Source of the DNA: an uncultured Sphingomonadales bacterium
Lineage (GTDB): Bacteria > Pseudomonadota > Alphaproteobacteria > Sphingomonadales > Sphingomonadaceae
Direction of reading: 5' to 3'
NCBI GenBank assembly: GCA_903821685.1
Contig: CAIJLW010000084.1
Span: 16,516 to 80,515 of the forward strand
DNA length: 64,000 nt
The position numbers were made by a program, and so were the translations under genes. The notes below the pieces were generated by a model. It was not told the DNA's origin. It saw only the letters and a program-made list of their open reading frames with translations, and made no database searches. Below are positions 26,171-34,193 of the stretch, piece after piece; within the stretch, counting starts at the first letter, position 1; each line of letters begins with the position of its first letter.

Positions 26171-26533
26171 GTGGCAGATGTAGAACTAAAGGAAGCAACC
26201 GTTGCCTTGCTGGCCGTCGGGCAACGCCTTCAGACTGCCCGAAAAAGACATAAAATGTCGGTTGCTAAGTTGTCCGCGAGGACTGCTATTTCGGTACGAT
26301 TTATTGAGTACATCGAAGCAGGCGAGTTCGGCAGGATTCCGGGCCGAACATATGTACTGGGTTTCACGCGATCAATCTGTCGGGAGTTAGACTTAGACCC
26401 AGAAGAGTTGCTTCAGGTGATCAAATCCGAGATGTACGTCGGTATCGGTGCCTCGCTGGAGACAGACACCACCCCCGCGAACCGGGGCAACCCCATCACA
26501 AGAGCCGTGCGTTTCATAAAATCCATTTTTTGA
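26171..26533 (+). CDS. RodZ-like helix-turn-helix protein lacking a membrane segment
   Basis: The 120-residue product matches the cytoplasmic helix-turn-helix part of RodZ-type proteins (HTH_25): VGQRLQTARKRHKMSVAKLSARTAIS followed by VRFIEYIEAGEFGRIPGRTYVLGFTRSICRELDLDPEELL. RodZ proteins normally continue to a membrane helix and periplasmic domain. Here the frame ends after about 30 further residues (NRGNPITRAVRFIKSIF), so this is a cytoplasmic stand-alone or truncated form. GGGAG lies eight bases before the GTG at 26171. With two other small genes of unusual composition it forms the 25.3-26.5 kb patch. Either a genuine small regulator or a decayed rodZ fragment is possible. Confidence 0.72.
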   Translation: MADVELKEATVALLAVGQRLQTARKRHKMSVAKLSARTAISVRFIEYIEAGEFGRIPGRTYVLGFTRSICRELDLDPEELLQVIKSEMYVGIGASLETDTTPANRGNPITRAVRFIKSIF

Positions 26534-26668
26534 CCCGGTGTGGACCTGTCTCGCTGCGCCTGACGCGGCGGCAGCGATGGCAGATACTTTTGTCGAATCT
26601 TATCTGACCTCAAGGCGACCCAACGGACGACGATTTACCCCAAATATTTCAACGTCTTTCGTACAAAA

Positions 26669-28492
26669 TCACTCCACTGTAACGGACTTGGCCAAATTGC
26701 GGGGTTGGTCAACATCCGTGCCCTTGGCGCACGCCACATGATAAGCAAGCAACTGGACGGGCACGGCATAGACCAAGGGCACAATAAGCGGATGGACGGT
26801 CGGCATTTCTATAGTGGCGAGGCAGCCTTCGCCGGCTTCGGCAATCCCTTCGGCATCGGAAATCAACACAACCTTGCCGCCCCGCGCCATGACTTCTTGC
26901 ATGTTGCTAACGGTTTTTTCGAACAACGGTCCACTTGGCGCGAGAACGATGACGGGCACCGCTTCGTCGATTAAAGCGATTGGTCCATGCTTCATTTCGC
27001 CTGAGGCATAGCCCTCGGCGTGAATGTAGCTGATTTCCTTCAGCTTCAACGCGCCTTCCATCGCCAACGGATAGTCCGGGCCACGGCCAAGATAGAGCAC
27101 GTCGCGCGCGGGCGCGATCAAATGCGCCATAGCGGCAATGTCATCATCATGTGCCAGAGCGGCGTTGAGCGCGGCTGGCGCCTCAATAAGATGCCGGACG
27201 ATTGCGCGCTCTTCCTCCGCGCTCAACTTGCCTTTAACGAGCGCCAGATGTGCTGCCAGCGCGGCGAGAACCGCAAGTTGGCAGGTGAACGCTTTGGTCG
27301 ACGCAACACCGATTTCGGGGCCAGCATGCGTGGGCAGCAAAAGGTCCGCTTCGCGCGCCATGCTGGACGTCGGCACGTTGACGACAACCGCGATAGTCTG
27401 GCCATTTTCCTTGCAGTGGCGCAAGGCCGCCAGCGTATCTGCGGTCTCGCCCGATTGGGATATGAACAGCGCAAGGCCGCCTTCCTCCAACACGGGGTCG
27501 CGGTACCGAAACTCCGATGCCACATCGATATCGACGGGCACACGGGCAAAGGTTTCGAACCAGTATTTTGCGACCATGCCGGCATAATAGCTGGTTCCGC
27601 AGGCAACTATGGTGATACGCTTCACCCCCGCCAAGTCAAAATCCATCTGCGGCAAGGCAACGGTTTGCTCAAGCGGGCGAATGTAGCTGGAAAGTGTTTG
27701 CGCGACCACAATGGGCTGCTCAAAAATCTCTTTCTGCATATAATGGCGGTAATTGCCCTTTTCGATTTGCGCGGCGGACACACCCGAGGTGGTGACTTCG
27801 CGTTCTACCGGATGGTTGTCCTTGTCAAAAATTTGTGCGCCGTCGCGTGCGACAATCACCCAGTCGCCTTCCTCCAGATAAGCGATTTTTTGTGTCAGTG
27901 GCGCAAGGGCAAGTGCGTCGGAACCCAAAAAAGTTTCGCCATCGCCATAGCCCACAACCAATGGACTGCCCAGCCGTGCGCCGATCAGGAAATCCGGGAA
28001 CTGCCGAAACGCAATCGCCAGCGCAAATGCACCACGCAGGCGGGGAAGCACGGCCTTGACGGCATCAGCGGGGGCATGGCCAGCTTCAACCTGTTCAGAA
28101 ACCAGATGCGCCACAACCTCGGTATCGGTATCGCTTTCAAACGTCCGCCCGCGCGCGGTGAGTTCATTGCGCAACTGTTTGAAATTTTCGATGATGCCGT
28201 TGTGGACCAAAGCCACTTCGCCGGTTGCATGCGGATGCGCGTTGCTTGTGGTTGGCGCGCCATGTGTAGCCCAACGGGTATGTGCGATACCTATATTACC
28301 CGCCGCATGATCGGTCTTGAGCACGTTGACGAGGTTGGCCAACTTGCCCTCCGCGCGGCGGCGGACGAGTTGGCCGTCAAATACGGTGCAGACACCGGCA
28401 CTGTCATAGCCGCGATATTCCATTCGCTTCAGCCCATCGACCAGCCGATCCGACACAGGTGATTTGCCAACAATTCCAATAATGCCGCACAT
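26669..28492 (-). CDS. glmS: Glutamine-fructose-6-phosphate aminotransferase (isomerising)
   Basis: GlmS makes glucosamine-6-phosphate, the entry into amino-sugar and cell-wall synthesis. The 607-residue product begins MCGIIGIVG with the nucleophile Cys2, then IAHTRWATHGAPT and NGIIENF in the glutaminase domain, and two SIS domains (TIVACGTSYYAGMVAK, FISQSGETADTLAALRHCKENG, GRGPDYPLAMEGALKLKEISYIHAEGYASGEMKHGPIALI). The C-terminus LAKSVTVE is the canonical end. It is last on the minus strand after glmU, an LpxA-like gene and a PIN remnant whose stop codon abuts its start. No glmS ribozyme is expected in this phylum and none was seen. Confidence 0.97.
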   Translation of the reverse strand: MCGIIGIVGKSPVSDRLVDGLKRMEYRGYDSAGVCTVFDGQLVRRRAEGKLANLVNVLKTDHAAGNIGIAHTRWATHGAPTTSNAHPHATGEVALVHNGIIENFKQLRNELTARGRTFESDTDTEVVAHLVSEQVEAGHAPADAVKAVLPRLRGAFALAIAFRQFPDFLIGARLGSPLVVGYGDGETFLGSDALALAPLTQKIAYLEEGDWVIVARDGAQIFDKDNHPVEREVTTSGVSAAQIEKGNYRHYMQKEIFEQPIVVAQTLSSYIRPLEQTVALPQMDFDLAGVKRITIVACGTSYYAGMVAKYWFETFARVPVDIDVASEFRYRDPVLEEGGLALFISQSGETADTLAALRHCKENGQTIAVVVNVPTSSMAREADLLLPTHAGPEIGVASTKAFTCQLAVLAALAAHLALVKGKLSAEEERAIVRHLIEAPAALNAALAHDDDIAAMAHLIAPARDVLYLGRGPDYPLAMEGALKLKEISYIHAEGYASGEMKHGPIALIDEAVPVIVLAPSGPLFEKTVSNMQEVMARGGKVVLISDAEGIAEAGEGCLATIEMPTVHPLIVPLVYAVPVQLLAYHVACAKGTDVDQPRNLAKSVTVE

Positions 28493-28743
28493 TTATTTTG
28501 TTTCCCAATCTGCTTTGTAAGGGACCCTAATACCCGGCATCTCTGCACGGAAATCCTTGGTGTTTCGGGTAATAAGGATTGCACCGTTCACCTGCGCTGT
28601 AACAAGGATGTAGGCATCCATCAGCTTCATCGGTGACCGATACCTTATGTCTGCCGCAGCAGCGGCAATCCGGGCATCTATTTCTACCACTTCGAAAGAT
28701 GAAATTGTTCGTTGAAGGATGCAGACTCCAATAATGCGCTAGG
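28493..28743 (-). pseudogene. Truncated PIN-domain (VapC-like) fragment
   Basis: The minus-strand frame from a closed boundary near 28743 to TAA at 28493 encodes the back half of a PIN ribonuclease: a helix ILQRTISSFEVVEIDARIAAAAADI, then SPMKLMDAYILVTAQVNG and AILITRNTKDF. These hold the distal acidic residues of VapC toxins (DAYI, TKDF), but the first catalytic Asp near residue 5 of a complete PIN domain is missing. A GTG at 28690 could start a 65-residue version. It overlaps the LpxA-like gene by about seven bases, and its stop directly precedes the glmS ATG, so it might still be translated. No antitoxin gene is adjacent. Confidence 0.65.
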
Positions 28744-29295
28744 CGCAACAACGGCGTTAGCTCCAATCCGGCTTCCATCGCCAACCAACGCGCCAAATTT
28801 GCTTACGCCAGTGTCAATCACCTGTCCACGGTAGGCAATCCTAATATTGCGACCTTCCAACTCGTTTCGGTAATTTGCAATAATTGCCCCGGCTTCGATG
28901 TTAACATCAGCGCCAATAATTGAATCCCCTACGAAGTTCATATGCGCGAGCTTCGACCCTGCGAACATGACCGTGGTTTTAAGTTCAGACGCCGGCCCGA
29001 TTATACAATCCCGTTCGAGATACGCCCCGCCTCGCAAATAAGCGCCAGCAGCGATGAAGCAATTGGGCCCAATGATTGCGGGTCCTTTGACAACAGCGCC
29101 CGCAACAATCCTCGCGGAGTGATGGACTGCTACCCCGTCGACGCGCTGATATGAAGAGTCGAGACCAGCAATTTGCTGCCTAAGCAATTCCTCAATGTTG
29201 CCGATGAAGTGCCACGGCGCCTGATCGTTATCTGCAAAGCTGAAGGTGCGCCAAGGCTCAATGAAGGAGGATGTTAGTCCTTTGACATCAAGCAC
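28684..29295 (-). CDS. LpxA-like left-handed beta-helix protein (GlmU-like C-domain)
   Basis: The 203-residue product starts TSSFIEPWRTFSFADNDQAPWHFIGNIEELL, then runs through hexapeptide repeats of a left-handed parallel beta-helix (ARIVAGAVVKGPAIIGPNCF, IAAGAYLRGGAYLERDCIIG, SKLAHMNFVGDSIIG, VNIEAGAIIANYRNE). It resembles the acyltransferase half of GlmU without the pyrophosphorylase half. Such proteins in other phyla act in sugar-nucleotide or lipid A-type acyl transfer; the substrate here is unknown. It begins four bases after glmU ends, which points to translational coupling. It overlaps the PIN fragment downstream. Confidence 0.8.
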   Translation of the reverse strand: MLDVKGLTSSFIEPWRTFSFADNDQAPWHFIGNIEELLRQQIAGLDSSYQRVDGVAVHHSARIVAGAVVKGPAIIGPNCFIAAGAYLRGGAYLERDCIIGPASELKTTVMFAGSKLAHMNFVGDSIIGADVNIEAGAIIANYRNELEGRNIRIAYRGQVIDTGVSKFGALVGDGSRIGANAVVAPSALLESASFNEQFHLSKW

Positions 29296-29298
29296 CTT

Positions 29299-30642
29299 TC
29301 ACTTCCCCTCTTTCTTCTTCCGCATCGCGTCACGGAAGCGGTCCGCCCAGCCGGGCTTAACCAATTGTTCGGCGCGGACCATGCGGAGTTCGCCGTCGGC
29401 TACGTCGCGGGATACGGCGCTGCCTGCGGCCACAATCGCGTCACGGCCGATTTTCACCGGAGCGATGAGCGCGCTGTTGCTGCCGATGAACGCGCCTGCG
29501 CCAATCACCGTCTGATATTTGAAATAGCCGTCATAATTGCAGGTGATGGTGCCAGCGCCAATGTTCGCGCCGGCACCTATGGTTGCATCGCCCAGATAGG
29601 TCAGATGGTTGGCCTTAGCGCCCTTGCCCAGATGGGCTTTTTTGGTTTCGACGAAATTGCCGATCTTTGCCTTTTCCTCCAGCACCGTTCCGGGCCGCAA
29701 TCGCGCAAAGGGGCCGACTTCGCAACCCTCACCGATATTCGCGCCTTCAATATGGCTGTTTGCCCGGATTTTTACATTGTCGGCTATGCTGACGCCAGGG
29801 CCAAAAAAGACATTGGGCTCGATCAGGACATCGCGGCCAAGCTGCGTATCCCACGCAAACCAGACGGTTTCGGGGGCAATTAAAGTTGCGCCATCATCCA
29901 TGGCCTGCGTCCTGCGGCGGCGTTGCCAAGCCTGTTCCATCTCCGCCAATTGCGCGCGGCTGTTGATGCCCGCCACGTTGTAGGGTTCGGTGGTGACGGC
30001 TACGCAAATCCGCCCGTCTTCGCTAGCTATGTTGACGATATCGGTGAGATAATATTCTTTCTGCGCATTGTCGTTCGTAACGCGATTGAGAAGCGGGAAC
30101 AGGTCGCACGCTTTGACCGCCATCAGGCCGGAATTGGACAGTTTCACCGCTTTTTCCGCTTCGGTGGCGTCCTTCTGTTCGACCATTTTGATGATGCGGC
30201 CATCTTCGACGATTACGCGGCCATAGCCCGTTGGATCTTCTGGCTCGAACGCCAACACGACCACCGCCGGCGCATCAGGCGCGTTTAACCTCTCTACCAA
30301 TGCCAGCATCGTCGCCGTCGGCACGAAGGGCACGTCGCCATAGAGAATGAGGATATCGCCTGCAAAGCCCTCCAAAGCCTCATGTGCCTGCTGTACCGCA
30401 TGCCCAGTACCAAATTGCGGTTCTTGCACCGCAAGCTCTGCTGAGCCTGCCAGAGCGGCTTCCAGTTGCTCTTTGCCGCTACCAACAACCACAACCTTTT
30501 TGGTCGGGCTCAAGGCATCGACCGAAGCCATCAGGTGCATCAGCATTGGCCGGTCCGCGATGGGGTGCAGCACCTTGTGCAGGTCGGATTTCATGCGCGT
30601 GCCTTTGCCCGCGGCGAGGATTATGGCGGCTAATTCGGTCAT
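29299..30642 (-). CDS. glmU: Bifunctional UDP-GlcNAc pyrophosphorylase / glucosamine-1-phosphate acetyltransferase
   Basis: GlmU acetylates glucosamine-1-phosphate and couples it to UTP to give UDP-GlcNAc. The 447-residue product has the pyrophosphorylase signature AAIILAAGKGTRMKSDLHKVLHPI, then GTGHAVQQA, LYGDVPF, and the substrate stretch EYYLTDIV. The left-handed helix domain follows with GPFARLRPGTVLEEKAKIGNFVETK, GKGAKANHLTYLGDATIGAGANIGAGTITCNYDG. The ATG at 30642 (MTELAAI) follows GGAGATGCTC. It heads the minus-strand run glmU, LpxA-like, PIN fragment, glmS. Confidence 0.96.
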   Translation of the reverse strand: MTELAAIILAAGKGTRMKSDLHKVLHPIADRPMLMHLMASVDALSPTKKVVVVGSGKEQLEAALAGSAELAVQEPQFGTGHAVQQAHEALEGFAGDILILYGDVPFVPTATMLALVERLNAPDAPAVVVLAFEPEDPTGYGRVIVEDGRIIKMVEQKDATEAEKAVKLSNSGLMAVKACDLFPLLNRVTNDNAQKEYYLTDIVNIASEDGRICVAVTTEPYNVAGINSRAQLAEMEQAWQRRRRTQAMDDGATLIAPETVWFAWDTQLGRDVLIEPNVFFGPGVSIADNVKIRANSHIEGANIGEGCEVGPFARLRPGTVLEEKAKIGNFVETKKAHLGKGAKANHLTYLGDATIGAGANIGAGTITCNYDGYFKYQTVIGAGAFIGSNSALIAPVKIGRDAIVAAGSAVSRDVADGELRMVRAEQLVKPGWADRFRDAMRKKKEGK

Positions 30643-30808
30643 GAGCATCTCCATGCCAGCAAATTGTTGCGGTTTCCAGAACTTGCAGCCAAGAGCATTG
30701 TAATTATTCCCGTTCGTGTCGATCCCGGTCGATACAGGATGGAAAGCATATGCAATTTTAGTGTCCTGCTTTCACTCGGCACTAATGGATTATGAAGGAG
30801 TTTTGAGT

Positions 30809-31483
30809 TTGGATTTTCCTTTCGACATCATCGGCTTTGACCTTGATGGCACCTTGATCGACACCAGCGGCGATTTAACGGCTGCGGTGAACCATGTGCT
30901 GGAAAGCGTTGGTAGACCAATGCTTTCCTCCGATACCGTGAAGCAGCATATTGGCGGCGGGGCGAAACTCATGCTGCAACAGGGGCTTGAGGCAACAGGC
31001 GGCATCCCCGATAATGATTTCAAACCACTGTATCGCCAGATGCTTGCTTACTACGAAGCGAACGTCTCGGAACACAGCCGTCCGTTTGATGGCGCGCTGG
31101 CGTTGTTGGATGCGCTCGACAATATGGGTGTGCGTTATGCCGTCGTGACCAACAAATTTGAGAGCCTTGCTGTCAAATTGCTGACTGACTTGAATCTAGC
31201 GGACCGTATGGGATGCATCTTGGGCGCAGATACTTTGGGTAAAGAAAATGCCAAGCCGTCCGGCGCACCAATCTTTGAAATGATTAAGCGCTGTGGCGGA
31301 GGCCGGGCGGCTTATGTCGGTGACTCAATCTATGATGTCATGGCGGCGAAGAATGCCAGCGTTCCAAGCGTGGCGGTCAGCTTTGGTTTTTTACATGGTC
31401 CGGTAGAGGACATGGGGGCAGACGCAATCATTGACCATTTTGACGAGCTTTTGGGGTGTCTTAGACAATTGGGATCGAATTAG
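30809..31483 (+). CDS. gph: Phosphoglycolate phosphatase-like HAD hydrolase
   Basis: This HAD-superfamily phosphatase removes 2-phosphoglycolate, made for example by DNA-damage repair. The 224-residue product has the nucleophile motif I IGFDLDGTLIDTSGDLTAAVNH, a helical cap, motif II VVTNK, motif III K in GKENAKPSGAP, and motif IV VGDSIYDVMAAKNA. The best start is the TTG at 30809, eight bases after AAGGAG, which places DFPFDIIGFDLDG at the N-terminus; an ATG at 30785 would add eight residues and lacks a site. Substrate is assumed from family size and motif, since HAD enzymes are often broader. It is divergent from glmU. Confidence 0.86.
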   Translation: MDFPFDIIGFDLDGTLIDTSGDLTAAVNHVLESVGRPMLSSDTVKQHIGGGAKLMLQQGLEATGGIPDNDFKPLYRQMLAYYEANVSEHSRPFDGALALLDALDNMGVRYAVVTNKFESLAVKLLTDLNLADRMGCILGADTLGKENAKPSGAPIFEMIKRCGGGRAAYVGDSIYDVMAAKNASVPSVAVSFGFLHGPVEDMGADAIIDHFDELLGCLRQLGSN

Positions 31484-31670
31484 TGCGCGCAGTGGCCTAG
31501 AGGGGGCGGCGTTTATGTTCCTAGCACCCGCGCATATCCGACGTGGAAGACCGCATTATTCCATTGGCGTTGCTTGCATGTCAAAGCTGGGTCTATATGC
31601 GGGACAACCTAGCTAGGAATGCCTAAAACGGGTTTTGGCATCACGGGCGGAATTGAAGCAGGCAGACACA

Positions 31671-32912
31671 GTGATCAGTTGGTTATCTCCCCGCATTCTT
31701 ATTGCTTTTGCTTTTGCATTTGTCGGAGCTGTCTTTGCAGGCCAAATGGCTGGCGCGGCAGAACGCATCCTCGTTGTTTTTGTCTCGATGCTCATCGCAT
31801 TGTTTGTTGCGGCGAACCCCGATGATCACGATGATGCGCCCTCAGACGTCCTGAATGCCTCTACTGACAATACGCAGCAGATGCCAGCGCTTAGTTCGCA
31901 CCCGCAGTTGCAATCGTTCATTGATGCCTCCGCTGATGCCATATTGATGGTCGAAAACGCCCGGGTCACGGCCGCCAACCAAGTTGCACTGCGTCTCTTG
32001 GGCGGCAATATCGTTGGTCAGAATGTGCGTATGGCCTTTCGCCATGCTGGGGCCATTGAACGGTTATCGGATCCTGATGCAAATCATAGCGGACACCCGA
32101 TCCGGTTGACCGGAATTGGCCAGAAGAACCAGCTATGGGATATGCGCATTCAGACGATGGGGCCCGCTCAAAAAATCGTGTTCCTCGCTGATCGCAGCGG
32201 GACGCAGGCGGCTGAAAAAATGCGCGTCGATTTTGTGGCCAATGCCAGCCACGAACTGCTGACCCCATTGGCTGCGATCAAGGGCTTTATCGAAACGCTG
32301 GATGACCCGGCCGCAGGTGAAGATGCGGCAACGCGCAGTCGATTTTTGGGTATCATGGCCACGGAAACCAACCGGATGCAGGCGCTGGTGCGCGACCTAA
32401 TGTCGCTTAGCCGGATTGAGGCCGAGAAATATGATCCACCCCAAACGCCCGTCGACTTCGCAAGCATCATCATGGAAACTGTTGACCATCTGCGTAACAG
32501 CCAAAAGGATCGCGGCGCGGATATCGCAGTCGATGTCACCTCTGATTTGCCTCCAGTCATGGGGGATGTGGGGCAGTTGCGCCAATTAGCGAGTAACATA
32601 TTGAACAATTCGATGAAGTACGGCCACGCGGGAACGCCGGTCTCGGTCTCCCTAACGCCTTCTAAATCAGGTGCGATGATTAACTTCGCTGTAACGGATG
32701 TCGGCGACGGTATCGCGCCGGAACATTTGCCGCGTCTGACGGAACGTTTCTATCGCGTCGATTCAGGACGGAGCCGCTTGGTAGGCGGAACCGGACTTGG
32801 CCTAAGTCTGGTCAAACATATTGTTGACCGCCACCGCGGGCATCTGGAAATTCGCAGCATATTGAGCAAGGGAACTACAGTGTCGATTTTGTTACCCGTT
32901 GCGCACAGTTGA
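31671..32912 (+). CDS. phoR: Phosphate regulon sensor histidine kinase PhoR
   Basis: PhoR senses low phosphate through the Pst/PhoU complex and phosphorylates PhoB. The roughly 413-residue product starts with two hydrophobic segments (PRILIAFAFAFVGAVF and ILVVFVSMLIALFVAA), then a PAS-like domain (DASADAILMVENARVTAANQVALRLLGG), the HisKA box with phosphoacceptor His in FVANASHELLTPLAAIKGF, and the ATPase boxes NILNNSMKYGH, DVGDGIAPEHLPRLTERFYRV and GGTGLGLSLVKHIVDRH. There is no large periplasmic sensor domain, which is typical of PhoR. The GTG at 31671 is used because the TTG upstream (31635) has no site; the exact start is uncertain. It heads the cluster through phoB. Confidence 0.9.
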   Translation: MISWLSPRILIAFAFAFVGAVFAGQMAGAAERILVVFVSMLIALFVAANPDDHDDAPSDVLNASTDNTQQMPALSSHPQLQSFIDASADAILMVENARVTAANQVALRLLGGNIVGQNVRMAFRHAGAIERLSDPDANHSGHPIRLTGIGQKNQLWDMRIQTMGPAQKIVFLADRSGTQAAEKMRVDFVANASHELLTPLAAIKGFIETLDDPAAGEDAATRSRFLGIMATETNRMQALVRDLMSLSRIEAEKYDPPQTPVDFASIIMETVDHLRNSQKDRGADIAVDVTSDLPPVMGDVGQLRQLASNILNNSMKYGHAGTPVSVSLTPSKSGAMINFAVTDVGDGIAPEHLPRLTERFYRVDSGRSRLVGGTGLGLSLVKHIVDRHRGHLEIRSILSKGTTVSILLPVAHS

Positions 32913-32941
32913 TCGTAACATTATCGTAATACAAGAGTCAT
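32913..32941 (+). promoter_or_regulatory. Triple Pho-box candidate
   Basis: tcgtaac (32913), tcgtaat (32924) and gagtcat (32935) are three heptamers spaced exactly 11 bases apart. That is the spacing of PhoB direct repeats, though only the last resembles the enterobacterial heptamer. The site begins at the phoR stop and lies about 80 bases before pstS. Confidence 0.5.
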
Positions 32942-33018
32942 GTATCATCCACGGGGTAGGCCTATGTGCTGCCTCAAATATAGTTCAAAACGCAAAAATC
33001 CATTACGAGGACTGCAAT

Positions 33019-34071
33019 ATGATGAAGAAAATTTCGCTCATGGCCATAAGCGCGCTCCCGCTTTCGGCATGTAATGACCAAGCCAGCACTGGTGGAGCCG
33101 CCGGCGGGTCGCGTCAGGAAATCCGCATAGTCGGCTCCTCAACGGTATTTCCCTTCGCAAAGGCAGCGTCCGAAGCATTTGCAAAGGCAGATGCGTCGCG
33201 CAAATCGCCTGTCCTTGAATCCAACGGAACTGGCGGCGGTATTGAACAATTCTGCAAAGGTGTCGGCGCAGAAAGCCCGGACATCGCCAACGCATCGCGT
33301 CGTATGAAAAAAAGCGAATTTGAAAATTGCCAGAAGAATGGCGTTAAGGATATAATCGAAGTTCAAGTGGGCATTGACGGCCTTGCGCTTGCAGAGTCGA
33401 ACATGGGGGCCAAATTCGCGCTTACAACAGCCGACGTGTATAAAGCGCTTGCCGCCAATCCGTTTGGGAAGCCGCAGACCGCAAAGCTTTGGTCCGACGT
33501 CAACCCTGCGCTCCCAAAACTGCCAATTTCTGTTTATGGCCCGCCCACGACATCGGGCACGCGCGATTCCTTTCATGAATTGATCATGGAAGTCGGTTGC
33601 AAGACCGACGCAGCGATGAAGGCTTTGAAAGAAACCAACGAAAGCAAATATACAGCAATCTGTACTGAAGTGCGAAGCGATGGCGCTTTCAAGGAACAGG
33701 GCGAAAACGATAATCTGATCGTACAGAAGCTGTCCTCCAACCCTGATATGATCGGTATTTTCGGCTATAGCTATATGGAAGAAAATGCATCCAAGGTGCA
33801 CGGCATTCAGATGAATGGCGTAAGCCCAACGACCGCAACGATCTCGGATGGTAGCTACCCTGGCGCGCGCAAGATGTTCATCTATGTGAAAAAGGCGCAC
33901 ATCGACAAAATCCCGGGCATTAAGGATTTCGTGCTTGAATTCCTCAAGGGCGGTGCTGTCGGCGGATATCTTACAAAATTGGGAATGATTGCATCCAGCG
34001 ATGCAGACTATAGGTCCGCGACGGAAGCTGCAAACAGCCTCACCGTCATGACAGGCACAGATTTGAAATAA
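33019..34071 (+). CDS. pstS: Phosphate ABC transporter substrate-binding protein PstS
   Basis: PstS binds phosphate in the periplasm and hands it to PstCA. The 350-residue product has a lipoprotein signal (LMAISALPLSAC) and the phosphate-binding blocks IRIVGSSTVFPFAKAASEAFA, ESNGTGGGIEQFCKGVG, ANASRRMKKSEFE, and YGPPTTSGTRDSFHELIME. This arrangement (SSTVxPF, SNGTGGGI, TSGTRD) is the long alphaproteobacterial PstS type. ACGAGGACTGCAAT precedes the ATG at 33019. It is first of the transport genes, and the candidate Pho box lies upstream. Confidence 0.94.
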   Translation: MMKKISLMAISALPLSACNDQASTGGAAGGSRQEIRIVGSSTVFPFAKAASEAFAKADASRKSPVLESNGTGGGIEQFCKGVGAESPDIANASRRMKKSEFENCQKNGVKDIIEVQVGIDGLALAESNMGAKFALTTADVYKALAANPFGKPQTAKLWSDVNPALPKLPISVYGPPTTSGTRDSFHELIMEVGCKTDAAMKALKETNESKYTAICTEVRSDGAFKEQGENDNLIVQKLSSNPDMIGIFGYSYMEENASKVHGIQMNGVSPTTATISDGSYPGARKMFIYVKKAHIDKIPGIKDFVLEFLKGGAVGGYLTKLGMIASSDADYRSATEAANSLTVMTGTDLK

Positions 34072-34193
34072 ATCTGCAACAATGATGGCGTCTATAGGCC
34101 CGGATCGAATCTCCGTTGGATCCAGGCCCACGCTGTTTTTTGGGTTTATGACGGCTATTGGATTATTCACTCCAGGGGGGCATGGTTAAGTTT

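Noticed and set aside
26534..26668. Possible tRNA or small RNA between the RodZ-like gene and glmS
   Set aside because: No cloverleaf, terminator or consistent stem was found.
27020..28462. Plus-strand frame of 480 codons opposite glmS
   Set aside because: Antisense to a conserved enzyme, with no domain or ribosome site.
33139..34170. Minus-strand frame of 343 codons opposite pstS
   Set aside because: A shadow of pstS without family motifs or a plausible start.
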